Assembly: GCA_937901865.1 (NCBI GenBank)
Contig: CALDID010000264.1
Span: forward strand, 1 to 10,909
Length of the DNA: 10,909 bases
Direction: 5' to 3'
Source of the DNA: an uncultured Treponema sp.
Lineage (GTDB): Bacteria; Spirochaetota; Spirochaetia; Treponematales; Treponemataceae
This document shows positions 1 to 4,908 of this stretch, piece by piece. The notes beneath the pieces are model-generated. The model was given only the letters and a program-made list of their open reading frames with translations. It was not told the DNA's origin and did not search any database. The stretch's first letter is position 1. Each line of letters begins with the position of its first letter. The translations under genes and the position numbers were made by a program.

Positions 1-399
1 ATGTCGAAAATGAAATTTACAGTTTATGATTTTATGTGCTATACTAACGTATTGAAACAGTATTCGCAGCTTATTGATTTGGTACGATATTCAAAAGAAC
101 ACGCAGAAGAAAAAGGAATAGAGCAGCCTTTCTCATGGGCTATTCGAGAAGCTAAAAAGAGAGAGATTTTACCTGAGTATTTAGAGCGGAAAGCATCGGA
201 GGTGATAAATATGTTCAATATGGAATATGATTATGATGTAGATATTGCCGTTCAGAAAGAAGAAGCTAGACAACAGGCGTATTTTCAAACAGCTCGTACA
301 ATGCTGCAAGATGGTTTTACTGTTGAACAGGTTTCAAAATATTCTCATCTACCAATTGCAGATGTTGCAAAGCTAAAATCATCTGTTGCATATTTGTGA
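1..399 (+). CDS. Rpn-family nuclease / putative transposase, C-terminal part (5' end cut by window)
   Basis: The 132 visible residues match the C-terminal half of Rpn (recombination-promoting nuclease, PD-(D/E)XK_2) proteins. They contain the helical stretch FTVYDF...YTNVLKQYSQLIDLV, then ILPEYLERKASEVINMF, a run of the type YDYDVDIAVQKEEARQQA, and a closing helix pair (MLQDGFTVEQVSKYSHLPIADV) like that found at the end of many family members. The catalytic D...D...ExQ core normally lies in the first 100 residues of a protein of about 300 residues and is not present here. The base-1 ATG is therefore probably an internal methionine and the gene starts outside the window. A 5'-truncated remnant is the alternative. 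Family members are linked to RecA-independent recombination and behave like selfish accessory genes. A second Rpn gene lies at 1550-2500. The stop is TGA, 12 bases before a strong hairpin. Confidence 0.75.
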   Translation: MSKMKFTVYDFMCYTNVLKQYSQLIDLVRYSKEHAEEKGIEQPFSWAIREAKKREILPEYLERKASEVINMFNMEYDYDVDIAVQKEEARQQAYFQTARTMLQDGFTVEQVSKYSHLPIADVAKLKSSVAYL

Positions 400-411
400 A
401 CTTTTAAAAAA

Positions 412-451
412 AAGACCTGTAATCAAAGAAATCCTTTTCATTACAGGTCTT
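412..451 (+). terminator. Intrinsic (probably bidirectional) terminator
   Basis: Perfect 12-bp inverted repeat AAGACCTGTAAT (412-423) / ATTACAGGTCTT (440-451) with a 16-nt loop. It starts 12 nt after the Rpn stop codon and is followed by the T-rich CTATTTTCTTTT. The A-run just upstream (406-413) gives a U-run in the other direction, so it can also end minus-strand transcripts arriving from 532. Confidence 0.85.
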
Positions 452-532
452 CTATTTTCTTTTAAGGAACAGCTCAAGAGCGTCATAATAGACTTCGTTG
501 AACTGCCCGATATGGATATGATAATCAGTCAT
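452..532 (-). pseudogene. N-terminal remnant resembling a PHP/amidohydrolase-like protein (26 codons)
   Basis: An ATG ORF of 26 codons reads MTDYHIHIGQFNEVYYDALE followed by LFLKRK and a TAG stop. The DYHIHIGQF segment, with its H-x-H pair directly after the start, looks like the metal-binding beginning of PHP/amidohydrolase-fold proteins, which run to 200 residues or more. Here homology-like sequence stops after about 20 residues and the ORF ends at the edge of the hairpin at 412-451. The simplest reading is a gene start left after the rest was deleted or replaced when the neighbouring Rpn/terminator block arrived. It lies 15 bp downstream of the 86-aa gene on the same strand, so it may once have been the next gene of that unit. 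No clear Shine-Dalgarno is seen. A genuine tiny gene is the alternative. The family assignment rests on one motif. Confidence 0.5.
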
Positions 533-547
533 GATTGATTAACCATT

Positions 548-808
548 TTACAATGGTAAAGCGTGAGTTTTATTTATTTTCAAATAATAATCGCCACCGT
601 TTATTTCCTTGACAGAATCAATCAAGTGGTCTTTTATATCTATCTCTTGAGGAAGCGAAAATGTATCTTTTACATAGAGGATATGCCCTGTATGCATGTT
701 ATAATTGATATATTTTTGTCCATTGCATACTAATTCACTATGTGAAACCATAATAAGCTCACTGCAAAAAGAATCGTAAATAAATTTTATAGAATCGCCG
801 ATTTGCAT
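548..808 (-). CDS. Hypothetical 86-aa protein
   Basis: I do not recognise the family. The product is a small soluble-looking protein of mixed beta character: MQIGDSIKFIYDSF opens like a beta-barrel or Tudor/SH3-like fold, alternating hydrophobic residues follow (ELIMVSHSELVCNGQKYINY, HTGHILYVKD), and the end GGDYYLKINK again looks like beta strands. No signal peptide or membrane segment is visible. The start is supported by an AGGA Shine-Dalgarno (TAGGAAAAGTAA-ATG). Downstream by 15 bp lies the PHP-like remnant. Upstream, beyond a hairpin at 849-880, is the 58-aa zinc-ribbon-like gene on the same strand, so the three may share transcription from the promoter at 1134-1161. No function can be given. 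Confidence 0.7.
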   Translation of the reverse strand: MQIGDSIKFIYDSFCSELIMVSHSELVCNGQKYINYNMHTGHILYVKDTFSLPQEIDIKDHLIDSVKEINGGDYYLKINKTHALPL

Positions 809-848
809 TTACTTTTCCTATTTTATCCAGTGGAAAATTCTTTTCTCT

Positions 849-880
849 CATCATACAGAGAACCTTTTCCCTGTATGATG
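849..880 (-). terminator. Hairpin between the 58-aa and 86-aa genes (terminator or attenuator)
   Basis: Perfect 10-bp inverted repeat CATCATACAG / CTGTATGATG with a 12-nt loop, beginning 10 nt after the stop of the 58-aa gene and ending 40 nt before the 86-aa start. The minus-strand sequence after it (AGAGAAAAGAATTTT) lacks a proper U-run. It may be a weak terminator or an RNA-stabilising or processing hairpin within an operon. Confidence 0.5.
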
Positions 881-890
881 GTAAAATATT

Positions 891-1067
891 TTATTGTTTA
901 ACCCAAGAATGCAAGCCGCCTTTAGGACAACCCGTTAATTGAGGTTTTCCTGCAATAAAAGTAGTTGCGGCTCGTCCACATTTTCTGCAATAATACGTTG
1001 CAGCCATAAACACACCTGTTCCCAATTTTGTTGCGTAAGCAGGTTTCACATTCTTCATTTCGTTCAT
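891..1067 (-). CDS. Small zinc-ribbon-like protein, 58 aa
   Basis: This short gene has a strong Shine-Dalgarno (GGAGG, 8 nt before ATG) and a consensus promoter upstream (TTGACA-16-TATAAT at 1161-1134), so it is well supported despite its size. The protein starts MNEMKNVKPAYATKLGTGVF and then shows a putative one-knuckle metal site: YYC-RK-C-G (Cys27, Cys30) and GCPKGGLH (Cys47, His53). It has no signal peptide or membrane helix. I do not recognise a named family. A zinc-ribbon nucleic-acid-binding or protein-binding role is only suggested by the Cys/His spacing. It is divergent from the XRE regulator gene and a degenerate copy of that gene's palindrome overlaps its -10 box, so XRE repression is likely. 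Confidence 0.8.
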   Translation of the reverse strand: MNEMKNVKPAYATKLGTGVFMAATYYCRKCGRAATTFIAGKPQLTGCPKGGLHSWVKQ

Positions 1068-1123
1068 ATCAGAATCCTCCGAAAGCGAAAATCAATCTTT
1101 TATGTAAGGAGATTTAACCTATA

Positions 1124-1140
1124 GTCAGTTATTATTATAC
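1124..1140. promoter_or_regulatory. Degenerate second copy of the XRE-linked palindrome
   Basis: GTCAGTT-ATT-ATTATAC aligns with GTCAATT-ATA-AATTGAC at 1178-1194, including the preceding ATA (ATAGTCARTTAT in both). The left half matches 6/7 and the right half 5/7. Centres are 54 bp apart, about five helical turns, so two bound dimers could lie on one face. It overlaps the TATAAT box of the minus-strand promoter. Proposed weak operator (inference). Confidence 0.4.
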
Positions 1141-1161
1141 TTTGTATTTTTATTTTGTCAA
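1134..1161 (-). promoter_or_regulatory. Sigma-70-type promoter of the 58-aa gene
   Basis: On the minus strand, TTGACA (1161-1156), 16-nt spacer, TATAAT (1139-1134): both boxes are perfect consensus. Predicted start near 1127, giving a leader of about 60 nt that ends in the GGAGG ribosome site. Confidence 0.8.
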
Positions 1162-1177
1162 TCAATATTTTACAATA

Positions 1178-1194
1178 GTCAATTATAAATTGAC
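1178..1194. promoter_or_regulatory. Perfect 17-bp palindrome, likely XRE operator
   Basis: GTCAATT-ATA-AATTGAC is a perfect 7-3-7 dyad that ends at the ribosome site of the XRE gene (GAGG at 1195-1198). XRE/Cro-type dimers bind sites of this size and usually regulate themselves. A weak plus-strand -10 (TACAAT, 1171-1176) lies just upstream, so a bound repressor would sit on the transcription start. Confidence 0.6.
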
Positions 1195-1203
1195 GAGGTG
1201 TAT

Positions 1204-1500
1204 ATGTTTGGAGAGCAAATAAAAAGTTTGAGAATGTGTAAAGGCTTGAATCAAGTTGAACTTGCAAAGATTTTTGGTGTAACAAAGCAAAGTGTTTCAA
1301 ATTGGGAAAACGAAAATATAATGCCGTCCGTAGATATGCTTATAAAAATTGCCAATTTTTTTAATGTTTCTACAGATTATTTACTTGGATTAACTGAACA
1401 GCACGCTCTAAACACTGACGGACTTTCTGAACTGCAAATTGCGCACATTCAAGCGATTATAAATGATATTTTGCAGGTGGAGTGCTGTGAGGTTGGATAA
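1204..1500 (+). CDS. XRE/Cro-family helix-turn-helix repressor, 98 aa
   Basis: Small DNA-binding protein of the HTH_3 family. The helix-turn-helix spans roughly residues 6-61: FGEQIKSLRMCKGLNQVELA, then KIFGVTKQSVSNWENENIMP (turn and recognition helix, with the hallmark Q-S-V-S-N-W-E), then the closing helices MLIKIANFFNVSTDYLLGL. The remaining 35 residues (SELQIAHIQAIINDIL) look like a dimerisation helix. The ATG at 1204 was chosen because GAGG stands 5 nt before it. A GTG two codons earlier would overlap the ribosome site. The palindrome at 1178-1194 and its weaker copy at 1124-1140 suggest autoregulation and repression of the divergent 58-aa gene. It could be a free-standing accessory regulator or the antitoxin/immunity part of a mobile unit. 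No partner is evident. Confidence 0.9.
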   Translation: MFGEQIKSLRMCKGLNQVELAKIFGVTKQSVSNWENENIMPSVDMLIKIANFFNVSTDYLLGLTEQHALNTDGLSELQIAHIQAIINDILQVECCEVG

Positions 1501-1503
1501 AAA

Positions 1504-1536
1504 TAGCTCGCATATAAATTGCCTTACAGCGAGCTA
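1504..1536 (-). terminator. Terminator between convergent XRE and Rpn genes
   Basis: Inverted repeat TAGCTCGC / GCGAGCTA (8 bp, 17-nt loop). In the minus direction it follows the Rpn stop by 13 nt and is succeeded by a T-rich run (ATTTTTAT), so it fits best as the Rpn terminator. Plus-strand use by the XRE gene is possible but lacks a U-run. Confidence 0.65.
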
Positions 1537-1549
1537 ATTATAGAAAAAA

Positions 1550-2500
1550 CTATTTCAAAAGATTTACATCGATTTCGGCAAACTCTGCGGCTTCTTCTGC
1601 TGTGTGTCCTTTTGCCATGTATTTTCGTGCAAGCGTAATCAATCCCTGCTGCATGCCTTGTTGCATGCCTTTCTCAAGACCTCTTTGCAAACCTAACTTG
1701 AAGCCTCTTTCTTCTCCTGCTTCAATACTGGATTGACGGTCTCGCTCATAAACTTCATAGCGATATTCTTCCAGCCATAAATCACGATTTGCACTTATTG
1801 AAGACAAAGTTTTTTGTGCTTGCATAAGCCCTGCCTCCTTTTTTGTAAGCTCTTTGATTAAATCCTGCTTATGAGGATTATCCGCTTCCTTCAAGAAAAT
1901 TGCCCAATTCTCTAAAGCTGTATTTTCTTTTATAGACATTTCCTTTTTAATAACTAAAGGTAATTCTATAAAAATAACATTCAACAGATTTGCTAGTCGT
2001 CTGCCTGCTTTTGTTTGCATATAAAAATGATTTATGCCAGTATCAGCAAGCGACTTTTGTTCGTCATCATTTTTATAAACAAAATCAAGAACAGATATTT
2101 GATATACCTTCGGAGCTTTTTTCCAGTTATCTCCTTTTTTCAGACCTGATATTTCAAGTCTAGAAACTTGATGTTCAGCTCTTGCTCCGTAGTCGTAAGC
2201 CTGATTAAACGCCTGCATTTCAATATTCACATGTTGCCCATTATCGAGCGTGCATAAAATGTCATAGCTGATTCGCCTTTGTCCGTCAAAAAGCTGTGGT
2301 GCGTCGTTTGGCTTTAGTTCCACTGTTTCAATTTTGCTATTAGTGGCAGCTTCAAGGAATGCATGCAAAGCTTCTCTTGAATCCTGTGTGTCTTGGGTAA
2401 AAAGAGCCTTGAATGTGGAATCAATACGAGGATTTAATAACGCACCAGTTTTCATTCTGTCAGCGTATTCATTCTCGTCCTTGTAATCAAAAATATCCAT
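1550..2500 (-). CDS. Rpn-family recombination-promoting nuclease / PD-(D/E)XK nuclease-family transposase, full length
   Basis: A 316-aa protein of the PDDEXK_2 type. The catalytic core is near the N-terminus: NPRIDSTFKALF gives the first acidic residue (Asp27), RRISYDIL the second (Asp80), and VNIEMQAF the E-x-Q variant of the (D/E)xK motif (Glu94, Gln96). The next block, AYDYGARAEHQVSRLEISGL, is typical of the family. The C-terminal third is helical and ends in a glycine-spaced stretch, GFKLGLQRGLEKGMQQGMQQ, that includes a tandem MQQG duplicated in the DNA, followed by EEAAEFAEIDVNLLK. Family members bind and nick DNA and promote RecA-independent recombination in E. coli; they multiply in genomes without being classical insertion sequences. 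All catalytic residues are present, so the gene is probably active. No Shine-Dalgarno precedes the ATG (see the promoter entry). Confidence 0.88.
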   Translation of the reverse strand: MDIFDYKDENEYADRMKTGALLNPRIDSTFKALFTQDTQDSREALHAFLEAATNSKIETVELKPNDAPQLFDGQRRISYDILCTLDNGQHVNIEMQAFNQAYDYGARAEHQVSRLEISGLKKGDNWKKAPKVYQISVLDFVYKNDDEQKSLADTGINHFYMQTKAGRRLANLLNVIFIELPLVIKKEMSIKENTALENWAIFLKEADNPHKQDLIKELTKKEAGLMQAQKTLSSISANRDLWLEEYRYEVYERDRQSSIEAGEERGFKLGLQRGLEKGMQQGMQQGLITLARKYMAKGHTAEEAAEFAEIDVNLLK

Positions 2501-2506
2501 GACTAT

Positions 2507-2534
2507 ATTATATACTTATATTTCTGTTTGTAAA
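2507..2534 (-). promoter_or_regulatory. Promoter of the Rpn gene, adjoining its start codon
   Basis: On the minus strand TTTACA (2534-2529), 16-nt spacer, TATAAT (2512-2507). Only six bases (ATAGTC) separate the -10 box from the ATG, so the predicted transcription start is at or next to the A of the start codon. With no ribosome site visible, this suggests a leaderless mRNA. Confidence 0.6.
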
Positions 2535-2558
2535 AGGCATTATATGGCTTTAATAAAT

Positions 2559-2589
2559 AATCCCCGCGTATTTCAGCAGGGATTGTTTT
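2559..2589 (-). terminator. Repeated terminator module, copy 1 (after the 611-aa gene)
   Basis: A 31-bp sequence beginning AATCCCCGCGTATTTCAGCA is identical to 4851-4881. It folds as AATCCC-C-GC / GC-A-GGGATT with an 8-nt loop and one mismatch. On the minus strand it lies 10 nt past the stop of the 611-aa gene. The downstream run ATTTATTAAAG is a poorer U-tract than in copy 2. Confidence 0.65.
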
Positions 2590-2598
2590 GGATTGATG

Positions 2599-4434
2599 TC
2601 AATCTTTCAAAAAGGTGATGTTTTTAGACACCTTTTTCAAAGTTGAATCTTTGATTTTCACCTTTTTCCATTGCTTTTCAGTGCCGTTGAATTTTACAGT
2701 TTTCAGATTAGAACAGTCATAAAAAGCGTAATCTTCAACCTTTGTCAAACTTTCTGGCAAAATAATACTTTCAATGTTTGTTCTTGCAAAAACTCCTTTA
2801 GGAATGATTTCGATGCTTGTTTTTGAAAGGTCAAGAGTTTTGATATTACCACTGCATATTAATATATTGCCAATATATCTTCTTTCGAATACCTCCTTAT
2901 TATCCATTTCCTTGATAGAATTACGCCAATCAAATACATTGGAGAAATCTGATAGATAAATATCTACGTCTTTGCACATAATTGCTATGATTTCTAAATC
3001 ACGCGTAGTAAAGGCACCTTCAAACACCAAAGTTGTGCCATTGAAAGTGTTTTTCACTGAAGAGTAGAGGAAAATCATTAAGCTGTTGTTTTCAATACCG
3101 AGAAATTTACCTGCTTGGTAAATTTCGTAATCCAATTCTGCTTCAAGCTGTTTTACTCTCTGTTTTTCCGCCGCAATTCGCTGTTCTTCTTCTATTCGAC
3201 GACGTTCTTCAGCAGCTTTCTGTTCTGCAATCCGACGTTCTTCAGCTTCTTTCTCTTCCTTTATTTTTCGTTCTTCAGCGGCTTTTTCTTCTGCAATGCG
3301 TCTTTCTTCTTCAAGTCGTTTCTGTTCCTGTATATCGAAATATTGTACTTTGGAAGTGTCCATCTGAATATTATGAAGTTTCAATTCAGTGTTAGAACTA
3401 TGACTTCTCACAGAACCAAATGCACCGTAATTCAACCAAACACCCATAAGTTTCACTTTGCATTTTTTATTCTCAAGGATATTCATTTTATCCTGAGTAA
3501 CATTGTCAAATTTGTAATAATTGCCACTATCGAATCTAAGAAGTTGCTTTGTACCCTCAATAAGCAGTTTATCATTTTCGTCATAAATGCCAAGTTTTAT
3601 ATCGTAGCAAGAACACTTGTCTTTAGAGTGACTTGTATAAGAAGTGTAATTATCTCCATAACCATAAGGCGGAGAGTATGCGTCGAAAGCTGGGAATTCA
3701 AAAAGTGTTTTATATTCCCATTCATAGTCTGCATAATAATTATGTATACGATAATTTACGTTATAAGAAAAATAAGAAACCGCAATGCCTGTTTTTTTGT
3801 AAATAGCTTGAGCTTCTTTTTGTAGCTGAGAATTATTAGCTTTATCTAGTTCATCTTTTTTGGAGCTACAGACAGACTGTTTTGGATAAGATGTCCAACT
3901 GCCATTGTAATTGTCTGTTCCATAAGGAGTTTGTTGTGAAATCCAAAGGATATTTTTCAAATTACTTTCTTTATCAGCATATTTGTAACATGCATACAAA
4001 CAAGTTCGGACAGAAGAATAAAATTTAGAGTTTTCTACAGAAATAGGAACTGCATAATCTGCTGTTCGATTTTCATAATTAACAAATCTGCGTTCTATAT
4101 CTCCAGAAGAGATTGTGTAAGGGAAGTTTTCTGTAAAATACTTCTCTGCGTTTTTTACCAATGCTTCCCATTCATCGTGAAGCGTAAACATATCGAAATC
4201 ACCGTAGCCAGGTTTTCCGCTTACTATGGTGGTAAAAAGTTTCATGTATAGATCCTGAGCTTCTCCGTCTTTGTCTTGAAGTTGTATAGCATCGTTATAA
4301 CAGCCGAGTGCATAAATCCATTCTTTGTTCTTTTCGTACTCTTTGCCTTTTGCGACCAGTTCTTTGTAGCTTTGTGCTGAAACCATTGATACAGCGAGCA
4401 TAATGCTCACAATCAACCATAAAAACTTTTTCAC
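2599..4434 (-). CDS. Exported TPR / coiled-coil / BspA-type leucine-rich-repeat protein, 611 aa
   Basis: The GTG start is preferred: it has a G-rich ribosome site (GGGGG about 6 nt upstream) and opens a classic signal peptide, (M)KKFLWLIVSIMLAVSMVSA, with likely cleavage before QSYKE. An ATG 33 bp upstream would spoil the signal. Next comes a TPR-like helix pair (residues about 20-60, ELVAKGKEYEKNKEWIYALG...CYNDAI). A Tyr-rich domain of unknown family, about residues 60-360, contains CSCYDIKLGIYDENDKLLIE. A charged coiled coil (about 365-430) is built from 11-residue repeats of the type AEERRIAEEKA. At the C-terminus, about residues 535-600, stands an LRR_5/BspA repeat (IPKGVFARTNIESIILPESL, KVEDYAFYDCSNLKTVKFNG). 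Such proteins are abundant in Treponema and related gut bacteria and are thought to be envelope or surface associated. The precise function is unknown. Confidence 0.8.
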   Translation of the reverse strand: MKKFLWLIVSIMLAVSMVSAQSYKELVAKGKEYEKNKEWIYALGCYNDAIQLQDKDGEAQDLYMKLFTTIVSGKPGYGDFDMFTLHDEWEALVKNAEKYFTENFPYTISSGDIERRFVNYENRTADYAVPISVENSKFYSSVRTCLYACYKYADKESNLKNILWISQQTPYGTDNYNGSWTSYPKQSVCSSKKDELDKANNSQLQKEAQAIYKKTGIAVSYFSYNVNYRIHNYYADYEWEYKTLFEFPAFDAYSPPYGYGDNYTSYTSHSKDKCSCYDIKLGIYDENDKLLIEGTKQLLRFDSGNYYKFDNVTQDKMNILENKKCKVKLMGVWLNYGAFGSVRSHSSNTELKLHNIQMDTSKVQYFDIQEQKRLEEERRIAEEKAAEERKIKEEKEAEERRIAEQKAAEERRRIEEEQRIAAEKQRVKQLEAELDYEIYQAGKFLGIENNSLMIFLYSSVKNTFNGTTLVFEGAFTTRDLEIIAIMCKDVDIYLSDFSNVFDWRNSIKEMDNKEVFERRYIGNILICSGNIKTLDLSKTSIEIIPKGVFARTNIESIILPESLTKVEDYAFYDCSNLKTVKFNGTEKQWKKVKIKDSTLKKVSKNITFLKD

Positions 4435-4481
4435 CGTTTTCCCCCTGTTTTGTTTATAGCAAAACATCTTGCAAACAAAAA

Positions 4482-4509
4482 AGACAGTGCATAGTACTCT
4501 GCACTGTCT
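4482..4509 (-). terminator. Strong terminator after the 23-aa peptide gene
   Basis: Perfect 10-bp inverted repeat AGACAGTGCA / TGCACTGTCT with an 8-nt loop, followed on the minus strand by TTTTTTGTTTG. It lies 21 nt past the peptide stop and about 50 nt before the GTG of the 611-aa gene, separating the two transcription units. Confidence 0.85.
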
Positions 4510-4530
4510 AATAATAAAAACTAGTAAAAA

Positions 4531-4602
4531 TTACTTATTAATCGTAATATAGACTTTAAGTGAAATCTTCACAATCAATACTACAAAAAGTATCTGAATC
4601 AT
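4531..4602 (-). CDS. 23-aa hydrophobic peptide, type I toxin-like or leader peptide
   Basis: A tiny ORF with an exceptionally good ribosome site: AAGGAGGT, the full anti-16S complement, 5 nt before the ATG. The peptide starts MIQILFVVLIVKISLKVYI and ends with four polar residues (TINK). It is thus one short membrane-spanning helix with lysines near its middle and end, the general build of type I toxins (Fst/Ldr/TisB-like). It has its own strong terminator at 4482-4509. The complete set of ribosome site, ORF and terminator in about 130 bp argues that it is translated. An antisense RNA would be expected for a type I system; the plus-strand hairpins at 4740-4821 lie upstream rather than opposite, so none is established. 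A leader peptide for the 611-aa gene is an alternative, but no residue bias supports attenuation. Confidence 0.6.
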   Translation of the reverse strand: MIQILFVVLIVKISLKVYITINK

Positions 4603-4619
4603 TCAGTACCTCCTTTTCG

Positions 4620-4763
4620 TTAAAGTCTAATATAGGCTAATAAAAAGGTTAATAAAGTAATAATTACAGAGTCAGCTGACACTTGCAGAAACCATCGTTT
4701 GACAAGCGCGCGGTAGCGTCGCTTGTCAAACGAGCCGCCGCGTTTTTGCAACGCTTTTTTCAT
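4620..4763 (-). CDS. Doubtful 47-aa cationic ORF with C-terminal hydrophobic helix
   Basis: ATG ORF starting MKKALQKRGGSFDKRRYRAL and ending VIITLLTFLLAYIRL, i.e. a strongly basic half and a membrane-like half. A TATAAT (minus strand, 4785-4780) sits 16 bases before the ATG, but its -35 and ribosome site are poor. Its stop lies 4 nt before the Shine-Dalgarno of the 23-aa peptide gene, so the two could be translationally coupled. Against it, the basic half is encoded by the palindromes at 4696-4732 and 4741-4753, whose sequence may be shaped by DNA or RNA structure rather than by protein. Equally likely to be a non-coding leader of the peptide gene. Confidence 0.25.
   Translation of the reverse strand: MKKALQKRGGSFDKRRYRALVKRWFLQVSADSVIITLLTFLLAYIRL
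4696..4732. repeat. 13-bp perfect palindromic repeat
   Basis: CGTTTGACAAGCG (4696-4708) / CGCTTGTCAAACG (4720-4732), with an 11-nt GC-rich loop. Each arm contains TTGACA on one strand, but no -10 box stands at the right distance, so a promoter role is not supported. Confidence 0.8.
4740..4760 (+). terminator. Plus-strand terminator-like hairpin
   Basis: GCGTT-TTTGC-AACGC followed immediately by TTTTTT. The stem is short but perfect. No plus-strand gene precedes it, so either it ends an unannotated RNA starting in 4520-4700 or the resemblance is accidental. Confidence 0.4.
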
Positions 4764-4810
4764 GCTTCTACTGATTTTTATTATATCATAGCCGCCGCGT
4801 TGCAAAAACG
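4741..4810. repeat. Spaced 13-bp inverted repeat
   Basis: CGTTTTTGCAACG (4741-4753) and CGTTGCAAAAACG (4798-4810) are perfect inverted copies 44 bp apart. Each arm also takes part in a local hairpin (4740-4754 and 4791-4816), so alternative mutually exclusive RNA folds are possible. Confidence 0.75.
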
Positions 4811-4821
4811 GACGGCTTTTT
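4791..4821 (+). terminator. Second plus-strand terminator-like hairpin
   Basis: GCCG...CGTT / AACG...CGGC stem with two small defects, then TTTTT (4817-4821). With the hairpin at 4740-4760 it would form a tandem terminator on the plus strand. Confidence 0.35.
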
Positions 4822-4844
4822 CCTCAAGCTCTTCAGAAGAAGAA

Positions 4845-4882
4845 AAAAACAATCCCCGCGTATTTCAGCAGGGATTGTTTTT
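4845..4882 (-). terminator. pheT terminator; repeated terminator module, copy 2
   Basis: Fifteen paired positions with a single C-A mismatch (4845-4859 / 4868-4882) and an 8-nt loop. It starts 27 nt after the pheT stop and runs into a U-tract (TTTTTTT) on the minus strand. Bases 4851-4881 are identical to 2559-2589. Confidence 0.9.
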
Positions 4883-4908
4883 ATAGAGTTAGAACACTTG
4901 AGAAAAAA

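Larger units (their letters stand above)
4603..4908. other. Structured spacer between the 23-aa peptide gene and pheT
   Basis: About 300 bp without a confident gene. It holds the palindromes at 4696-4732 and 4741-4810, two plus-strand terminator-like hairpins (4740-4760 and 4791-4821), the pheT terminator (4845-4882) and a duplicated GCCGCCGCGTT (4734-4744 and 4791-4801). GC-rich palindromes stand in otherwise AT-rich sequence, suggesting an inserted repeat element. Confidence 0.6.

Noticed and set aside
3115..3825. 236-residue Phe/Ser-rich plus-strand ORF opposite the 611-aa gene
   Set aside because: The Phe/Ser runs are the complement of the Glu/Lys-rich coiled-coil codons; not a real protein.
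4696..4732. TTGACA in both arms of the palindrome as paired divergent -35 boxes
   Set aside because: No acceptable -10 box occurs 16-18 bp from either copy.
4683..4886. Plus-strand 67-residue ORF across the palindromic spacer
   Set aside because: No ribosome site, composition explained by the palindromes (SLVKRAAAFLQ and AAALQKR are products of the same repeats), and it runs into the pheT terminator.
400..4900. CRISPR array, tRNA or rRNA genes
   Set aside because: No regularly spaced repeats, cloverleaf-like sequences or rRNA signatures were seen; the repeats present are isolated palindromes and terminators.
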